A stretch of DNA of 60,599 bases from CAYUQT01 sp964596165. Lineage in GTDB: Bacteria; Planctomycetota; Phycisphaerae; UBA1845; JAFGLZ01. Below, one piece after another: positions 46,201 to 54,467 of this stretch (its first letter is position 1; every line of letters starts with the position of its first letter). A program made the position numbers and the translations under genes. The stretch is taken from assembly GCA_964596165.1 (NCBI GenBank), contig CAZQTW010000039.1, forward strand, positions 1 to 60,599, given 5' to 3'. The notes under the pieces are model-generated. The model was not told where the DNA came from, searched no databases, and worked only from the letters and a program-made list of their open reading frames with translations.

Positions 46201-47024
46201 CGCCGAGGACCGAGATCGGTTTGGCGCTGACCCCCAAGGGTGACGAGGTGGTTCGGTACACGACGCCCACGCCGGAGGTGCCGGGGGCGCGACTCAAGGT
46301 GCGGGTGCGACAAGGCGGTGCCACGTACGAGGCGGCGATTCCATGGAAGGCGTTTGCGGGACTGGAGACGCCCCGTGCCGGTTCGGCATTGCGATACGCC
46401 GTACTGGTCAACGACGACGATGCGATCCTCTCACGCCGTTTTCTCGAACGCTACGGCGGCATTGCCCATGACAAGAACATCGAAAACTTCGGCCACCTCA
46501 CGCTTCTTCCTGATGATGGGTCGCAGGTCGAACCGGCCGAGCCCGACGTACCGGTCTTCGTCGAAGACTTCGAGGAATATGATGAGGACAAGGCGCCCGA
46601 CGCATGGGAGCAAGTCGTTCACCTGCCTCCGATTCCGGATTCAAAGGTGGTCGCCGGCAAGGGGCGGAACGGGTCGAAGGCCCTCGTGCTCGTGAATGCC
46701 GACCGAGGCACGCCTCACGTCTACAAGCTTCTGATCCGACCGCTGGCGGACGTCAGGCCCAATGAGACCTACGAACTGCGCTGCTGGATGCGCGGCCGTT
46801 GCGTGGAGGCCTCGGCGGGGGTCATCGGTGTCTGCTCGGACAAGTACGGTAACGAGTCGTTCAGCTATCTGGACAACCGTCAGATCGCCGACGAATGGAA
46901 GGAATTCACCCTGCGATTCGACGGACCGACCGGCGGGCGGCTGAATCTGATCGTCCGGAACGCCTCGAAGACGGACGAAATGGTCATTGACGACATCCGC
47001 GTCCTGCGAGTGAAGGGATCCTGA
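43215..47024 (+). CDS. Large secreted glycoside hydrolase with CBM9-like and C-terminal binding domains
   Basis: 1269 residues. Signal peptide (MRMNRVIGSVGTLALMLSAL, cut near AGE). Residues 40-160: beta-sandwich. Residues 170-470: clan-A-like (beta/alpha)8 barrel with acid/base E280 in FELGNEDNG and nucleophile E377 in WTTEFGW, after GGVWGFYAPELASDMGTRWV. Residues 540-900: helical and beta regions not recognised. From about 910: CBM9-like domain starting PTIDGDLGEW. Last 170 residues: jelly-roll carbohydrate-binding type (VEDFEEYDEDKAPDAWEQ to RLNLIVRNASKTDEMVIDDI). Substrate unknown; clearly export-directed polysaccharide degradation or remodelling. Confidence 0.82.
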   Translation: MRMNRVIGSVGTLALMLSALTECVAGEDAENPVGAPVIYDVTSAPKATPRQSLAFKVFTKVNKNLFWDTTPMVQCAVENHGNAVAAGVRCDLRVEDGYYQRDTGSARIEFPSVARAKGAVVSCRLRVPYGVFHVHWVFADGEGKLAGGTIDVAKMLPPCYRDAPESVRAYERRWGLFGGVWGFYAPELASDMGTRWVRYEDTVWSGYEKERGKYQMADLPKRLKRYTDAGVEPIILQTLYQRPEFHNPDRPDFAPAYGQVMKQTALAARDLAGGFELGNEDNGPTKMIYAEVARQAAAGIRSVRPQALIANSGTAYVDVGWLRMQAARGLFDVLDVLCTHPYTSDSSPEAFRVFEQLAGVDDLIDELGGMRIQWTTEFGWHHDFNQQRRAEWIPRHHIIGAAAGIDRHGLYTWERDFGVFQGTAQPAAASVHALMKRIEGHRFAGLLSRTSDLWAVVFERAGTPLAVAWSPTGKAAWSVEVGPDARVLDLFGNPMKVQSQSGRVTVELGGAPIYVTGVAQTALAAAVRNQCERERQRLAKCLKAAGFPSGNRWEQLVANPHTTGNDLRGALLDWVPLTRPIAKKEQAVIAQALRWYWAAGRMADVVPLKVPVQNLDLQRQWIREMLAVSISDDMDIPSLRYLAERCDRLADEHRIARELGSRTYADRLATMQEVFASVCQGLVVGGERVLFSLWPYLYTVTADGTLKETLRFVPGQATTARIRISSYSGSDHRTKASLRLPTGWRTEPAYLSFDVRAGKAAEGEIKIHCPSDAPATKPVILCVLNAERLPERMVPFDDVVMEAPLQLTIAPVQGLLPQTPMHATISNSTASPLSGLLRLMRNDDTRALARLRFSDLTASKPISAELGLRSVPPRPYHDWPLVAEFILSDGRRVERMMDVDFACAVRAASPPTIDGDLGEWRYATPLRLNREEFGKGSYGGQWSPTDLSATTYIMWDELCLYFAAEVTDQTFNQNLTGTSQWMQDSVQFALARDTQSPRTEIGLALTPKGDEVVRYTTPTPEVPGARLKVRVRQGGATYEAAIPWKAFAGLETPRAGSALRYAVLVNDDDAILSRRFLERYGGIAHDKNIENFGHLTLLPDDGSQVEPAEPDVPVFVEDFEEYDEDKAPDAWEQVVHLPPIPDSKVVAGKGRNGSKALVLVNADRGTPHVYKLLIRPLADVRPNETYELRCWMRGRCVEASAGVIGVCSDKYGNESFSYLDNRQIADEWKEFTLRFDGPTGGRLNLIVRNASKTDEMVIDDIRVLRVKGS

Positions 47025-47085
47025 TGCCGGCACCGCGGTTATCTTGTCGCCCCTGAGGTCCTGCGGTGCTGCGAGCTGCCTGTCC

Positions 47086-48189
47086 TCAAGGCAACTTCGC
47101 CCCCACGTATATCAAGTCATGCCGATTGTAGTCAAAGGCGAAGTGCACGTAGCCTTCGTTCTCATTCACAAATCCATCGGGGTACTGGAGCTGACCCGGG
47201 AAGTCCGTCAGCACCCGCTGGTGGGGCCAGGTGCGCATATCATCGTCGGACGCCCACAGGGCCAACGGGTTCCGAACACCGGCTTTCGGATTGGGATTGT
47301 GGATCAAAACGATTCGGCCCGTCTTCAGGCGATGAAGACGAAACTTGCTCCCCGGGTTGGGGATGTCCGTCCGTCTCGTCGGGCTCCACGTTCGGCCCCC
47401 GTCAATTGAATCGCTCCGGAGCAGGCATCCCTGACCGTCCGCGCGGATCAACATGGCCAGCGCGCCGCTTCGCGTCTCAACGACGTTGTTTTCCGCCCAA
47501 CCGGAAGTCGGCCCGATCTCGTTCGATCTGATCCACGTCTTGCCGCGGTCTTTGCTGATGAGGACACCGTTCCGGGCCCGCTGAATCGATCCGTCGCGCA
47601 ATGGCGAGTCTCCCGCCCCGCATTCGATATCATAGGCTTGATACGGCAGAATCCATTCGTTCCAGGTAGTCACATACAGATTTCGAACAAAGGCTCTTTG
47701 CGGAAGGGATTCGAACGGAATCGGCTCGCTCCACGTCTTGCCGTTGTCCCGGCTGGTCAAGACGAAGTTCCGCCAATTCTCAAAGTACCCCCCGTGTGTC
47801 GTCACCATGATCCGGATCTCGTCGCCCTGAACAATGACCTCGCTCGGCAGGCAGGCGCGATCGGCATGGCGGAGCACTACCTCCGGTTTGCTCCAGCTTG
47901 TGCCGCGATCTGTGGATCGGCAGACCGCCACGTAGTTGGCCGTTCGGGGTTCGTTATCGCCGCCGGTCATGAAGAAGATGGCCCATGTACCGTCGGGCAG
48001 GGCCCGAAGGGCCTGATCGCACACGCAATGATCGGGCGGCGTGCCTTTGTAGACGTGTGTCCAACGATCGGATTGACTCCTCTCAGACCCGCGGGTTTCG
48101 ACTTCCGCCAAGGCGTTGTCTCCCCGGTCACCGGCAACAAGGCCGAGTCCGGTGACGATCGTCGACCTGAGGAATGCTCGGCGGTTCAT
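47086..48189 (-). CDS. Sialidase-fold (BNR repeat) exported protein
   Basis: 367 residues. Tat-like signal MNRRAFLRSTIVTGLGLVAG. Four Asp-box repeats: STDRGTSW, SRDNGKTW, SKDRGKTW, SIDGGRTW, giving a six-bladed propeller. Start chosen at ATG 48189; the open frame runs to 48252 and overlaps plsC. The arginine triad of true sialidases is not clear, so it may hydrolyse another sugar or only bind. Confidence 0.8.
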   Translation of the reverse strand: MNRRAFLRSTIVTGLGLVAGDRGDNALAEVETRGSERSQSDRWTHVYKGTPPDHCVCDQALRALPDGTWAIFFMTGGDNEPRTANYVAVCRSTDRGTSWSKPEVVLRHADRACLPSEVIVQGDEIRIMVTTHGGYFENWRNFVLTSRDNGKTWSEPIPFESLPQRAFVRNLYVTTWNEWILPYQAYDIECGAGDSPLRDGSIQRARNGVLISKDRGKTWIRSNEIGPTSGWAENNVVETRSGALAMLIRADGQGCLLRSDSIDGGRTWSPTRRTDIPNPGSKFRLHRLKTGRIVLIHNPNPKAGVRNPLALWASDDDMRTWPHQRVLTDFPGQLQYPDGFVNENEGYVHFAFDYNRHDLIYVGAKLP

Positions 48190-48248
48190 GACAGGCGCGC
48201 CCACCCATCCTGCCGATGGTTCATGCCGCAAGTCTGCCTGACGTGACA

Positions 48249-48977
48249 TCACTCATCCTCGTGATGCATGGAGGCGTCAGGTCGGTCCGGCAGGGGGTGC
48301 CAGCCGTAAACCCTGCGCACCTCGACCTGCATCCGGCGGATCGTACGATCGATCCGTTCGAGCAATGCCTCCTTGCTCGCGGCCTGAACTTCCTCCGGTG
48401 TGATGGCCGGGGCGTACTTGATGACAACCTTGGCCGGTCTGGGCATCACGGCATGCCGTGGCCAGACGTCGTACGCCCCTTCAATCAGCATGGGTACGAC
48501 CGAGACCTTCGCTTGCTTGGCCACCGCCGCCACGCCGGGCTGCATCGGCCCGATCCGGCCGTCGGGGCTACGGGTCCCTTCGGGAAACACCAGGACCATC
48601 TGACCCATCTTGAGCCGCCGCAAGGTCTCCTTGATGGCTCGCAGGTCGGCCGTGTTCCGGCGGACCGGGAAGGCATTCAGCGATCGGATCAACGGCGTCA
48701 GAAGAGGCACCAGGAACAGCGTCTCCCTGGCCATGTAGTTGCACTCGCGGTCAAAGGCCAGTGAAGCAAGAAAAGGGTCGAAAAAACTCTGATGGTTGGA
48801 TACCAATAGAACGCCGCCTTCACGCGGGACATTCCGTGCGCCCAGCACCCGCCCTTGGAAGGCCACGGTAAAAAGACCCCGTGTGAAGCAACGCCAGCAC
48901 CACCAGTATAACCGCATCCGGTCGCTCCGGCGCGCCGGCGGCATTTCGACTCGGATGGATTCCTGTTCTTCGGGCAT
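48249..48977 (-). CDS. plsC: 1-acyl-glycerol-3-phosphate acyltransferase
   Basis: Second acylation step in phospholipid synthesis. 242 residues with motif I NHQSFFDP (His-x4-Asp), motif II around NAFPVRRN, motif III VFPEGTRSPDG and motif IV VVPMLIEGA. Six bp after cmk, same strand, a pairing common in bacteria. Located at the inner membrane. Confidence 0.93.
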   Translation of the reverse strand: MPEEQESIRVEMPPARRSDRMRLYWWCWRCFTRGLFTVAFQGRVLGARNVPREGGVLLVSNHQSFFDPFLASLAFDRECNYMARETLFLVPLLTPLIRSLNAFPVRRNTADLRAIKETLRRLKMGQMVLVFPEGTRSPDGRIGPMQPGVAAVAKQAKVSVVPMLIEGAYDVWPRHAVMPRPAKVVIKYAPAITPEEVQAASKEALLERIDRTIRRMQVEVRRVYGWHPLPDRPDASMHHEDE

Positions 48978-48983
48978 GGGGCC

Positions 48984-49673
48984 TCAAGGTCGGCCGGGGG
49001 ACTGCCGCCGGATCTGCTGCAATCGCTCGATTTCTTGGACCATCCGTTCCACAACCTGATCGACGGTCAGATGCGTCGTGTCCAATCGGATCGCTCCGCC
49101 CGGACCCGTGATCGGCGCCCATCGCGAGGCGTCTCCGTTATCACGTTGGCTCAGGTTGGCCAGCACCTCCTCATAGCTCACATCCTGTCCTTCACGCCGC
49201 ATCTCCTCAAGTCGTCTTTTCGCACGCACGTCGGGGCGTGCGTCCAGGAGAAACTTAATGTCCGCATCGGGAAAGACGACGCTTCCCTGGTCTCTTCCCT
49301 CCGTGACCAACGACCCCAGGTCCCGGGCCATGCGACGTTGTTGGCGGATCAGCACGTCGCGGACGCCTTGAACGCGGGCAACCAATGCCGCCGTCTTGTT
49401 GACCTCCATCGTCCGCAGTTCTTCGGTGACGTCGTCGCCGTCGAGCCACACCCGAACGCCCTCGGGACCGCAGACCAGCTCAAGATGGCTTTCCTCGGCC
49501 AGTCGCTTCAGACGCTCCTCGTCGTGAAGGTCGGCACCCGCCCGTAGCGCCTGCAACGCCATCGCACGGTACATGGCCCCCGTGTCGAGATAGGCGGTCT
49601 TGAGCACCGCCGCCAGCCGACGCGCGATGGTGCTCTTGCCCGATCCGGCCGGTCCGTCGATGGTTACGATCAT
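48984..49673 (-). CDS. cmk: Cytidylate kinase
   Basis: Phosphorylates CMP/dCMP with ATP. 229 residues: P-loop GPAGSGKST, LDTGAMYRAMALQAL, EGRDQGSVVFPDADIKFLLDA (usual GRDxGTVVFPDA), RRLEEMRREG lid. The open frame extends far upstream, but the family start is ATG 49673. A -10 TATAAT (49696-49701, minus) lies 23 bp before it. Confidence 0.95.
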   Translation of the reverse strand: MIVTIDGPAGSGKSTIARRLAAVLKTAYLDTGAMYRAMALQALRAGADLHDEERLKRLAEESHLELVCGPEGVRVWLDGDDVTEELRTMEVNKTAALVARVQGVRDVLIRQQRRMARDLGSLVTEGRDQGSVVFPDADIKFLLDARPDVRAKRRLEEMRREGQDVSYEEVLANLSQRDNGDASRWAPITGPGGAIRLDTTHLTVDQVVERMVQEIERLQQIRRQSPGRP

Positions 49674-50069
49674 GGGTCTGACGCTCCGAGCGGGAATTAT
49701 AGGCCACCTTACGCCCGAGGAAAACCGACTCGGTCCACCCGATACTCGCCGCGCACTCCACCACAAACCCATTTCTACCACAGCTTGCTTAAGATAGCAC
49801 TTGCTCGCCCCCGTCGGTACGCCGGTGCCGCGCCGGTGGCTCGCTTCCGCCCGACTGCGCGCCAACCCCGATCCATTCGGACCGCCTCGTGCGAAAACGC
49901 GAAGACCTCCCCGATAGGGTCTGGGCCCTTGCTGTCGACTGAAACGGCTGCTATCATGCCCATTTCGTGACGGACGGATTTTAGCCTTGCCATGGGTGGC
50001 ATCAACCGCTAAACATAAGGGCTTGCGTTCGGGCCGAGGAGGGCGCACCCTGCGGGAGCAGCGGCATAC
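49674..50069. other. Divergent intergenic region between cmk and the acyl cassette
   Basis: 396 bp. Holds a minus-strand TATAAT (49696-49701) for cmk and a plus-strand pair for the acyl cassette (separate entry). No gene recognised. Confidence 0.5.
49929..49957 (+). promoter_or_regulatory. Candidate promoter of the five-gene acyl cassette
   Basis: TTGCTG (49929-49934), 17 bp, TATCAT (49952-49957); leader of about 105 nt to the first hotdog gene. Confidence 0.5.
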
Positions 50070-50579
50070 ATGAAGTTCATACTTGTCGACCGTATCCTGG
50101 AGCTGGAGCCGCCGCGCCGCATCGTGACCTGCAAGGCGCTTACACTGGCCGAAGAGTACCTCGGCGACCACTTTCCGACGTTTCCGGTACTGCCGGGTGT
50201 CTTGATGGTGGAAGCCATGGTGCAATCGGCCGCGTGGCTGGTCCGGGCGAGTACCGATTTCGCGACGAGCATGGTCGAACTCCGCGAGGCCAGGAACGTC
50301 ACGTACAAGAGCTTTGTGGCCCCGGGGCAGGTGTTGAAGTTGGAGGTCAATGCTCGCACGCTGGAACCGGAAAACAGCGAGTTCGATTGCCGTGGGACGT
50401 GCGACGATCGCGAAATGGTCAAGGCCAGGCTCCGGCTGCGGCATTTCAACTTGGCGGATGAGAACCCGGCGCTGGCCGAAATTGATCGGAGGCTGCAAGA
50501 CCACGCGCGGAAGATATTCACAATAATCGGCGGAAGCGCCGTGCTGGAATCCGCCGCCGGCTGCAACGCATGCCGGTAG
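50070..50579 (+). CDS. fabZ: Hotdog-fold 3-hydroxyacyl-ACP dehydratase (FabZ-like), 1
   Basis: 169 residues. FabZ active-site segment GDHFPTFPVLPGVLMVEAM with His34 and Glu48. Removes water from 3-hydroxyacyl-ACP in chain elongation. N-terminal FILVDRILELEPPRRIV is the family start. First gene of the cassette; 46 bp before the ACP gene. Confidence 0.88.
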   Translation: MKFILVDRILELEPPRRIVTCKALTLAEEYLGDHFPTFPVLPGVLMVEAMVQSAAWLVRASTDFATSMVELREARNVTYKSFVAPGQVLKLEVNARTLEPENSEFDCRGTCDDREMVKARLRLRHFNLADENPALAEIDRRLQDHARKIFTIIGGSAVLESAAGCNACR

Positions 50580-50625
50580 AATGAAGACTGTAAATGGGTG
50601 TGGGCATAACAGGAGGATGATCGCG

Positions 50626-51015
50626 ATGGCGATGACCCGCCAGGAGATTTTCGAGCAGGTGAAAGAGACGTTGGTGGACGCCTTGGGCGTTGACGAAGAT
50701 GAGGTGACCGAGGAGGCAACGCTCCAAAGCGACCTCGGCGCGGAAAGCATCGACTTCCTGGATATCGTCTTCCGCCTCGAGAAGACGTTTGACATCAAGA
50801 TCCCGCGCGGTGAGCTGTTCCCCGACGAGATCCTCAACAACCCCGACTATGTCGAGAACGGCAAGTTCACGGCGGCGGGCTTGGCGAAGCTCAAGGCCTC
50901 CATGCCTCACGCCGACTTCACGCAGTTCGAGACCGATCCCGACGTGAACAAAATGCCGGAGTTGTTTACCGTTCGGACCATCGTCAACTACGTCGAGTCA
51001 AAACTCGCCGCCTGA
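50626..51015 (+). CDS. Acyl carrier protein, extended form
   Basis: 129 residues, longer than the usual 77-80. The 4'-phosphopantetheine Ser41 lies in DLGAESIDFLDIVFRLE (ESI instead of DSL). Residues 60-129 extend beyond the normal fold with an insertion (NNPDYVENGKFTAAGLAKL) and end in a helix TVRTIVNYVESKL. Start 50626 is 9 nt after AGGAGG; ATG 50617 is too close to it. Carries the growing chain for the surrounding enzymes. Confidence 0.92.
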   Translation: MAMTRQEIFEQVKETLVDALGVDEDEVTEEATLQSDLGAESIDFLDIVFRLEKTFDIKIPRGELFPDEILNNPDYVENGKFTAAGLAKLKASMPHADFTQFETDPDVNKMPELFTVRTIVNYVESKLAA

Positions 51016-51109
51016 GCCGGGTAAGGCACGTCCGGCCCGCGGGTGGGCTTGACGTCCTCCCGTCCGGGGGTAGGTGCCGACGGGGCTACCGTCGGGTGCG
51101 GTCACAGGC

Positions 51110-51634
51110 ATGCGTTGGATTTGGATCGATAGGTTTGTTCGTTTTGAGTCCGGTCGTCGTGCGGTGGCCATCAAGAACCTTACGATGGCCGAGGAACACC
51201 TGCATGACCACTACCCGGGGTATCCGGTCATGCCGGCGAGCCTCATAATCGAAGGAATGGCGCAAACGGCCGGTATCCTGGTCGGAGAGGCACACCGGTT
51301 CGAGGAGAAGGTCATTCTGGCCAAGATCCGGCGGGCGGTCTTCAGGAGCCTGGCGGTGCCGGGCGACCGGTTGCGGTACGAGGCGGACATCGAATCGCAA
51401 GGCGGGGATGAACCGGTCCCCAAGGCGGGGTGTGCGACCGTCGGACGCGTGTTCCGAAACGAGGAGTCCGAACCGATGGCGGAAATCGACATCGTGTTTT
51501 CGCACATTGATCAAAACCTGTCCGGACTGAATTTCCCCAAAGAGAACTTCGTGTTCACGAGTGATTTCAAAACCCTCCTTGCGAGCTACCAACTGACACA
51601 GGCGTCCGACGGGTCAGCCAAGCGGGACGGATAG
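51110..51634 (+). CDS. Hotdog-fold dehydratase-like protein, 2
   Basis: 174 residues. HDHYPGYPVMPASLIIEGM aligns with the first hotdog gene with His34 and Glu48 at the same positions, so catalysis is possible. The C-terminal part is longer (FSHIDQNLSGLNFPKENF). Only 3 bp separate it from the next ketosynthase gene, implying tight co-expression. Confidence 0.85.
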   Translation: MRWIWIDRFVRFESGRRAVAIKNLTMAEEHLHDHYPGYPVMPASLIIEGMAQTAGILVGEAHRFEEKVILAKIRRAVFRSLAVPGDRLRYEADIESQGGDEPVPKAGCATVGRVFRNEESEPMAEIDIVFSHIDQNLSGLNFPKENFVFTSDFKTLLASYQLTQASDGSAKRDG

Positions 51635-51637
51635 CGC

Positions 51638-52975
51638 ATGAACAGACGACGGGTGGTGGTCACGGGATTGGGAGTAGTCTGCCCGGTGGGTGTGGGCATC
51701 CAAGAGACCTACCAGGCCCTGCTGGCGGGACGGAGCGGGGTGAATCGGATTCGGGCATTCGATCCCTCGGGCTTCGACTCGCAGGTGGGGGGCGAGGTAT
51801 GTGAACTCAAAATGGGCGACTTCGTCCCCAAGGGCTATCGCAAGGCGACCAAGGTGATGGCCCGTGACATCGAGTTGGCCGTGGCGGCCGCCTATCAAGC
51901 GGCAAAGGACGCCAACCTGCGGACCAAGTGCTTCGTCGAGCGAGGCGAGGTCCCCGAAGGCGCCGCCGTCGATCCCACCCGATTCGGCGCGAACATCGGG
52001 GCGGGCCTGATCTGCGCCGATCTGAACGAGTTGGCGAGCGCCCTGGCTACCGCCGCCGACGAAACCAAGGAATTCAATATCCGCCTCTGGGGGCGAGAGG
52101 GAATGAACAACCTGACGCCCCTCTGGCTGTTGAAGTTTCTGCCCAATATGTTGGCGTGCCACGTGACCATCGTGCACGACGCCCAATGCGCCAGCAACAC
52201 GATCACCTGCGGCGAGGCGAGCAGCCATCTGGCCATCGGTGAGGCATTCCGCACGATCTCGTCCGGCGCAGCCGATGTGTGCATCTGCGGTGGGGCGGAG
52301 AGCAAATTGAACCCGATGGGGCTCATGCGGCAGAGCCTCCTCAAGCGGCTCGCGACGAACGCCAACGACACGCCGGCGGCCGCCTGCCGACCCTTCGACA
52401 TCAAACGAACCGGAACGGTCATCAGCGAAGGCGGCGGCCTGATCATCCTCGAGGAATACGAGCATGCGCAACGACGCGGCGCGCGAATCTACGGCGAGCT
52501 GATCGGGTTCGGCGCGGGCGCGAACATCAAGAGCTGGTCCAAACCCGACCCGGAAGGTCGGGCGGTTCGCGTGGCGATCGACAAGGCCCTTGCCGACGCG
52601 CACGTCACGCCCGATCAGGTCGACCTGATTGCGGCGTTCGGATCGGCCATCCCCGAGTATGACGTCAGCGAGGCCAAGGGCCTGCACGCGGCACTGGGCG
52701 CCCGGGCGGCCAAGGCGCCCGTGATGGCGATCAAAGGTGCGATCGGAAACAACGGGGCGGGCAGCGGCGCCATCGATTTCGCCGTGGCGGTGATGGCCTC
52801 CTATTCCGGCACGATCCCGGCCTCCAAGAATGCCGAACGGGTCGATCCCGAGTGCGGGTTGAACGTCATTGCCGGCGGGCCGAAGGAACTGAAACCCAAC
52901 GTGGTATTGAGTACGGCCTATGCCCTGAGCGGCGGCCAGACCGCCGCATTGGTCTTCAAGCCGGCCGCGGCATAG
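51638..52975 (+). CDS. Ketosynthase-fold protein lacking both catalytic His
   Basis: 445 residues, thiolase-fold FabF-like from VVVTGLGVVCPVGVG onward. The nucleophile Cys is kept (C184 in DAQCASNT). The first catalytic His (HGTGT in FabF) is Phe334 (AAFGSA), and the second (GH) is Asn371 after a conserved Lys366 (KGAIGN). The chain-length factor (KS-beta) of type II PKS loses the Cys instead. Without the His pair decarboxylative condensation should fail. Followed 18 bp later by a full ketosynthase; a heterodimer is inferred. Confidence 0.85.
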   Translation: MNRRRVVVTGLGVVCPVGVGIQETYQALLAGRSGVNRIRAFDPSGFDSQVGGEVCELKMGDFVPKGYRKATKVMARDIELAVAAAYQAAKDANLRTKCFVERGEVPEGAAVDPTRFGANIGAGLICADLNELASALATAADETKEFNIRLWGREGMNNLTPLWLLKFLPNMLACHVTIVHDAQCASNTITCGEASSHLAIGEAFRTISSGAADVCICGGAESKLNPMGLMRQSLLKRLATNANDTPAAACRPFDIKRTGTVISEGGGLIILEEYEHAQRRGARIYGELIGFGAGANIKSWSKPDPEGRAVRVAIDKALADAHVTPDQVDLIAAFGSAIPEYDVSEAKGLHAALGARAAKAPVMAIKGAIGNNGAGSGAIDFAVAVMASYSGTIPASKNAERVDPECGLNVIAGGPKELKPNVVLSTAYALSGGQTAALVFKPAAA

Positions 52976-52993
52976 GATCTTGGCGGGGTTTGC

Positions 52994-54304
52994 ATGGGAG
53001 TGATGAACGTGTCGCGACGTGTCGTGGTGACCGGGCTCGGTTGGATCACGCCGCTGGGCGATGATATTGACAAGGTCTGGCAACGCCTGCTCAGAGGGGA
53101 TAGCGGCATTGCCAAAACCACCCTTTTCGACGCCTCGACGTTTCCGACGACGTTTTCGGCCGAGGTCAAGGATTTTGACCTGGAGCGATACCTCGGCAGG
53201 GACGCCGCCGAACACGCCGACGCCAGTCGCAACGCTCGTTTTGCCCTGGCCGCCGCAAGGATCGCCTGGGACGACTCCGGACTCGAGAAAGATGCCCACC
53301 TCGATCGCTCGCACGTCGGCGTCTACCTCGGCGGCGGCGAGGGTCCCATGGACTTCGACAACTTCGTGGCCGCGGGCGTCAAGGGCGTCCAGGCCGCCGG
53401 CGGAAAATCGTTGGACACCGTCACATGGGCCCAAGTGGCCTATGAGCGTCTGACGTCGGTCAAGGAACTCGAACAAGATCCGAACATGGGAGCGGCCCAC
53501 ATCGCCTGCCTGTTTCAGGTCGAGGGACCCAACCTGAATACGCTCACCGCTTGCGCGGCCAGCACCCAGGCCATCGGTGAGGCCACCGGCATCATTCGCC
53601 GCGGTCACGCCGACGTCATGATCTCCGGCGGAACGCACAGCATGATCCACCCCTTTGGGGTAACGGGGTTCAATCGACTCACCGCCCTGTCGACACGCAA
53701 CGACTCTCCCGAATCGGCCAGTCGACCCTTTGATCGAAGCCGCGACGGCTTCGTGCTCGGCGAAGGGGCGGGAATGCTCATCCTCGAGGAGCTCGAGCGG
53801 GCCAAAGCCCGAGGCGCCAAAATCTACGGCGAGATCGTCGGCTACGGGTCGACGGCGGACGCCTTCCGCATCACCGACATCCACGAAACCGGCAGGGGCG
53901 GCATCGCCGCCATGCGGCTGGCGCTCAAAGACGCCGGCCTGACACCGGCCGACATCGACTACATCAGCGCCCACGGCACCGGCACCGAGGAAAACGACAA
54001 AATCGAAACCCTGGCGATCCACGGCGTCTTCGGCGACCGGGCGCCCAAGGTGCCCATCAGCAGCGTCAAGAGCATGTTCGGCCACCTGATCGCGGCCGCC
54101 GGGGCCGTCGAACTGATCACCTGCCTGCTGGCGATTCGGGACCACAGGGTGCCGCCGACCATGAACTACAGCACGCCCGATCCCAACTGCGATCTGGACT
54201 ACGTCCCGAACGTCGCGCGGGCCGTGCCGGTCAAGACGGCCCTGAGCAACTCCTTCGGATTCGGCGGCCAAAACGATACGCTGATCGTGCGAAAGCCGGC
54301 GTAA
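52994..54304 (+). CDS. fabF: Beta-ketoacyl-ACP synthase, complete active site
   Basis: 436 residues. Cys187 (TACAAST), His327 (SAHGTGTEEND), Lys359 and His364 (VKSMFGHLIAAAG) are all present. Condenses acyl chains with malonyl-ACP. Sequence is close to FabF-type but it pairs with a degenerate partner. Start ATG 52994; ATG 53003 is possible. Last gene of the cassette; no FabG, FabD or FabI in the window. Confidence 0.93.
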   Translation: MGVMNVSRRVVVTGLGWITPLGDDIDKVWQRLLRGDSGIAKTTLFDASTFPTTFSAEVKDFDLERYLGRDAAEHADASRNARFALAAARIAWDDSGLEKDAHLDRSHVGVYLGGGEGPMDFDNFVAAGVKGVQAAGGKSLDTVTWAQVAYERLTSVKELEQDPNMGAAHIACLFQVEGPNLNTLTACAASTQAIGEATGIIRRGHADVMISGGTHSMIHPFGVTGFNRLTALSTRNDSPESASRPFDRSRDGFVLGEGAGMLILEELERAKARGAKIYGEIVGYGSTADAFRITDIHETGRGGIAAMRLALKDAGLTPADIDYISAHGTGTEENDKIETLAIHGVFGDRAPKVPISSVKSMFGHLIAAAGAVELITCLLAIRDHRVPPTMNYSTPDPNCDLDYVPNVARAVPVKTALSNSFGFGGQNDTLIVRKPA

Positions 54305-54467
54305 AAACCACCGTCTCGACAACGCTCGCTGCCGGGGCGACGCGCCCACACCCTCACGGTCAACGACTCATCGCAAAGCCGTCGCGACGCCGGAAAGGCC
54401 GGCGGGCCGCCGGCAATTCCCTCCGCCTTCACGCCTCCATGCCTTTGCGTCCGTCATTTCATCCGAC

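Noticed and set aside
47031..47080. Terminator between the convergent GH and sialidase-fold genes
   Set aside because: Only a 7-bp stem (GCACCGC/GCGGTGC) with a loop of about 25 nt and no T-tract.
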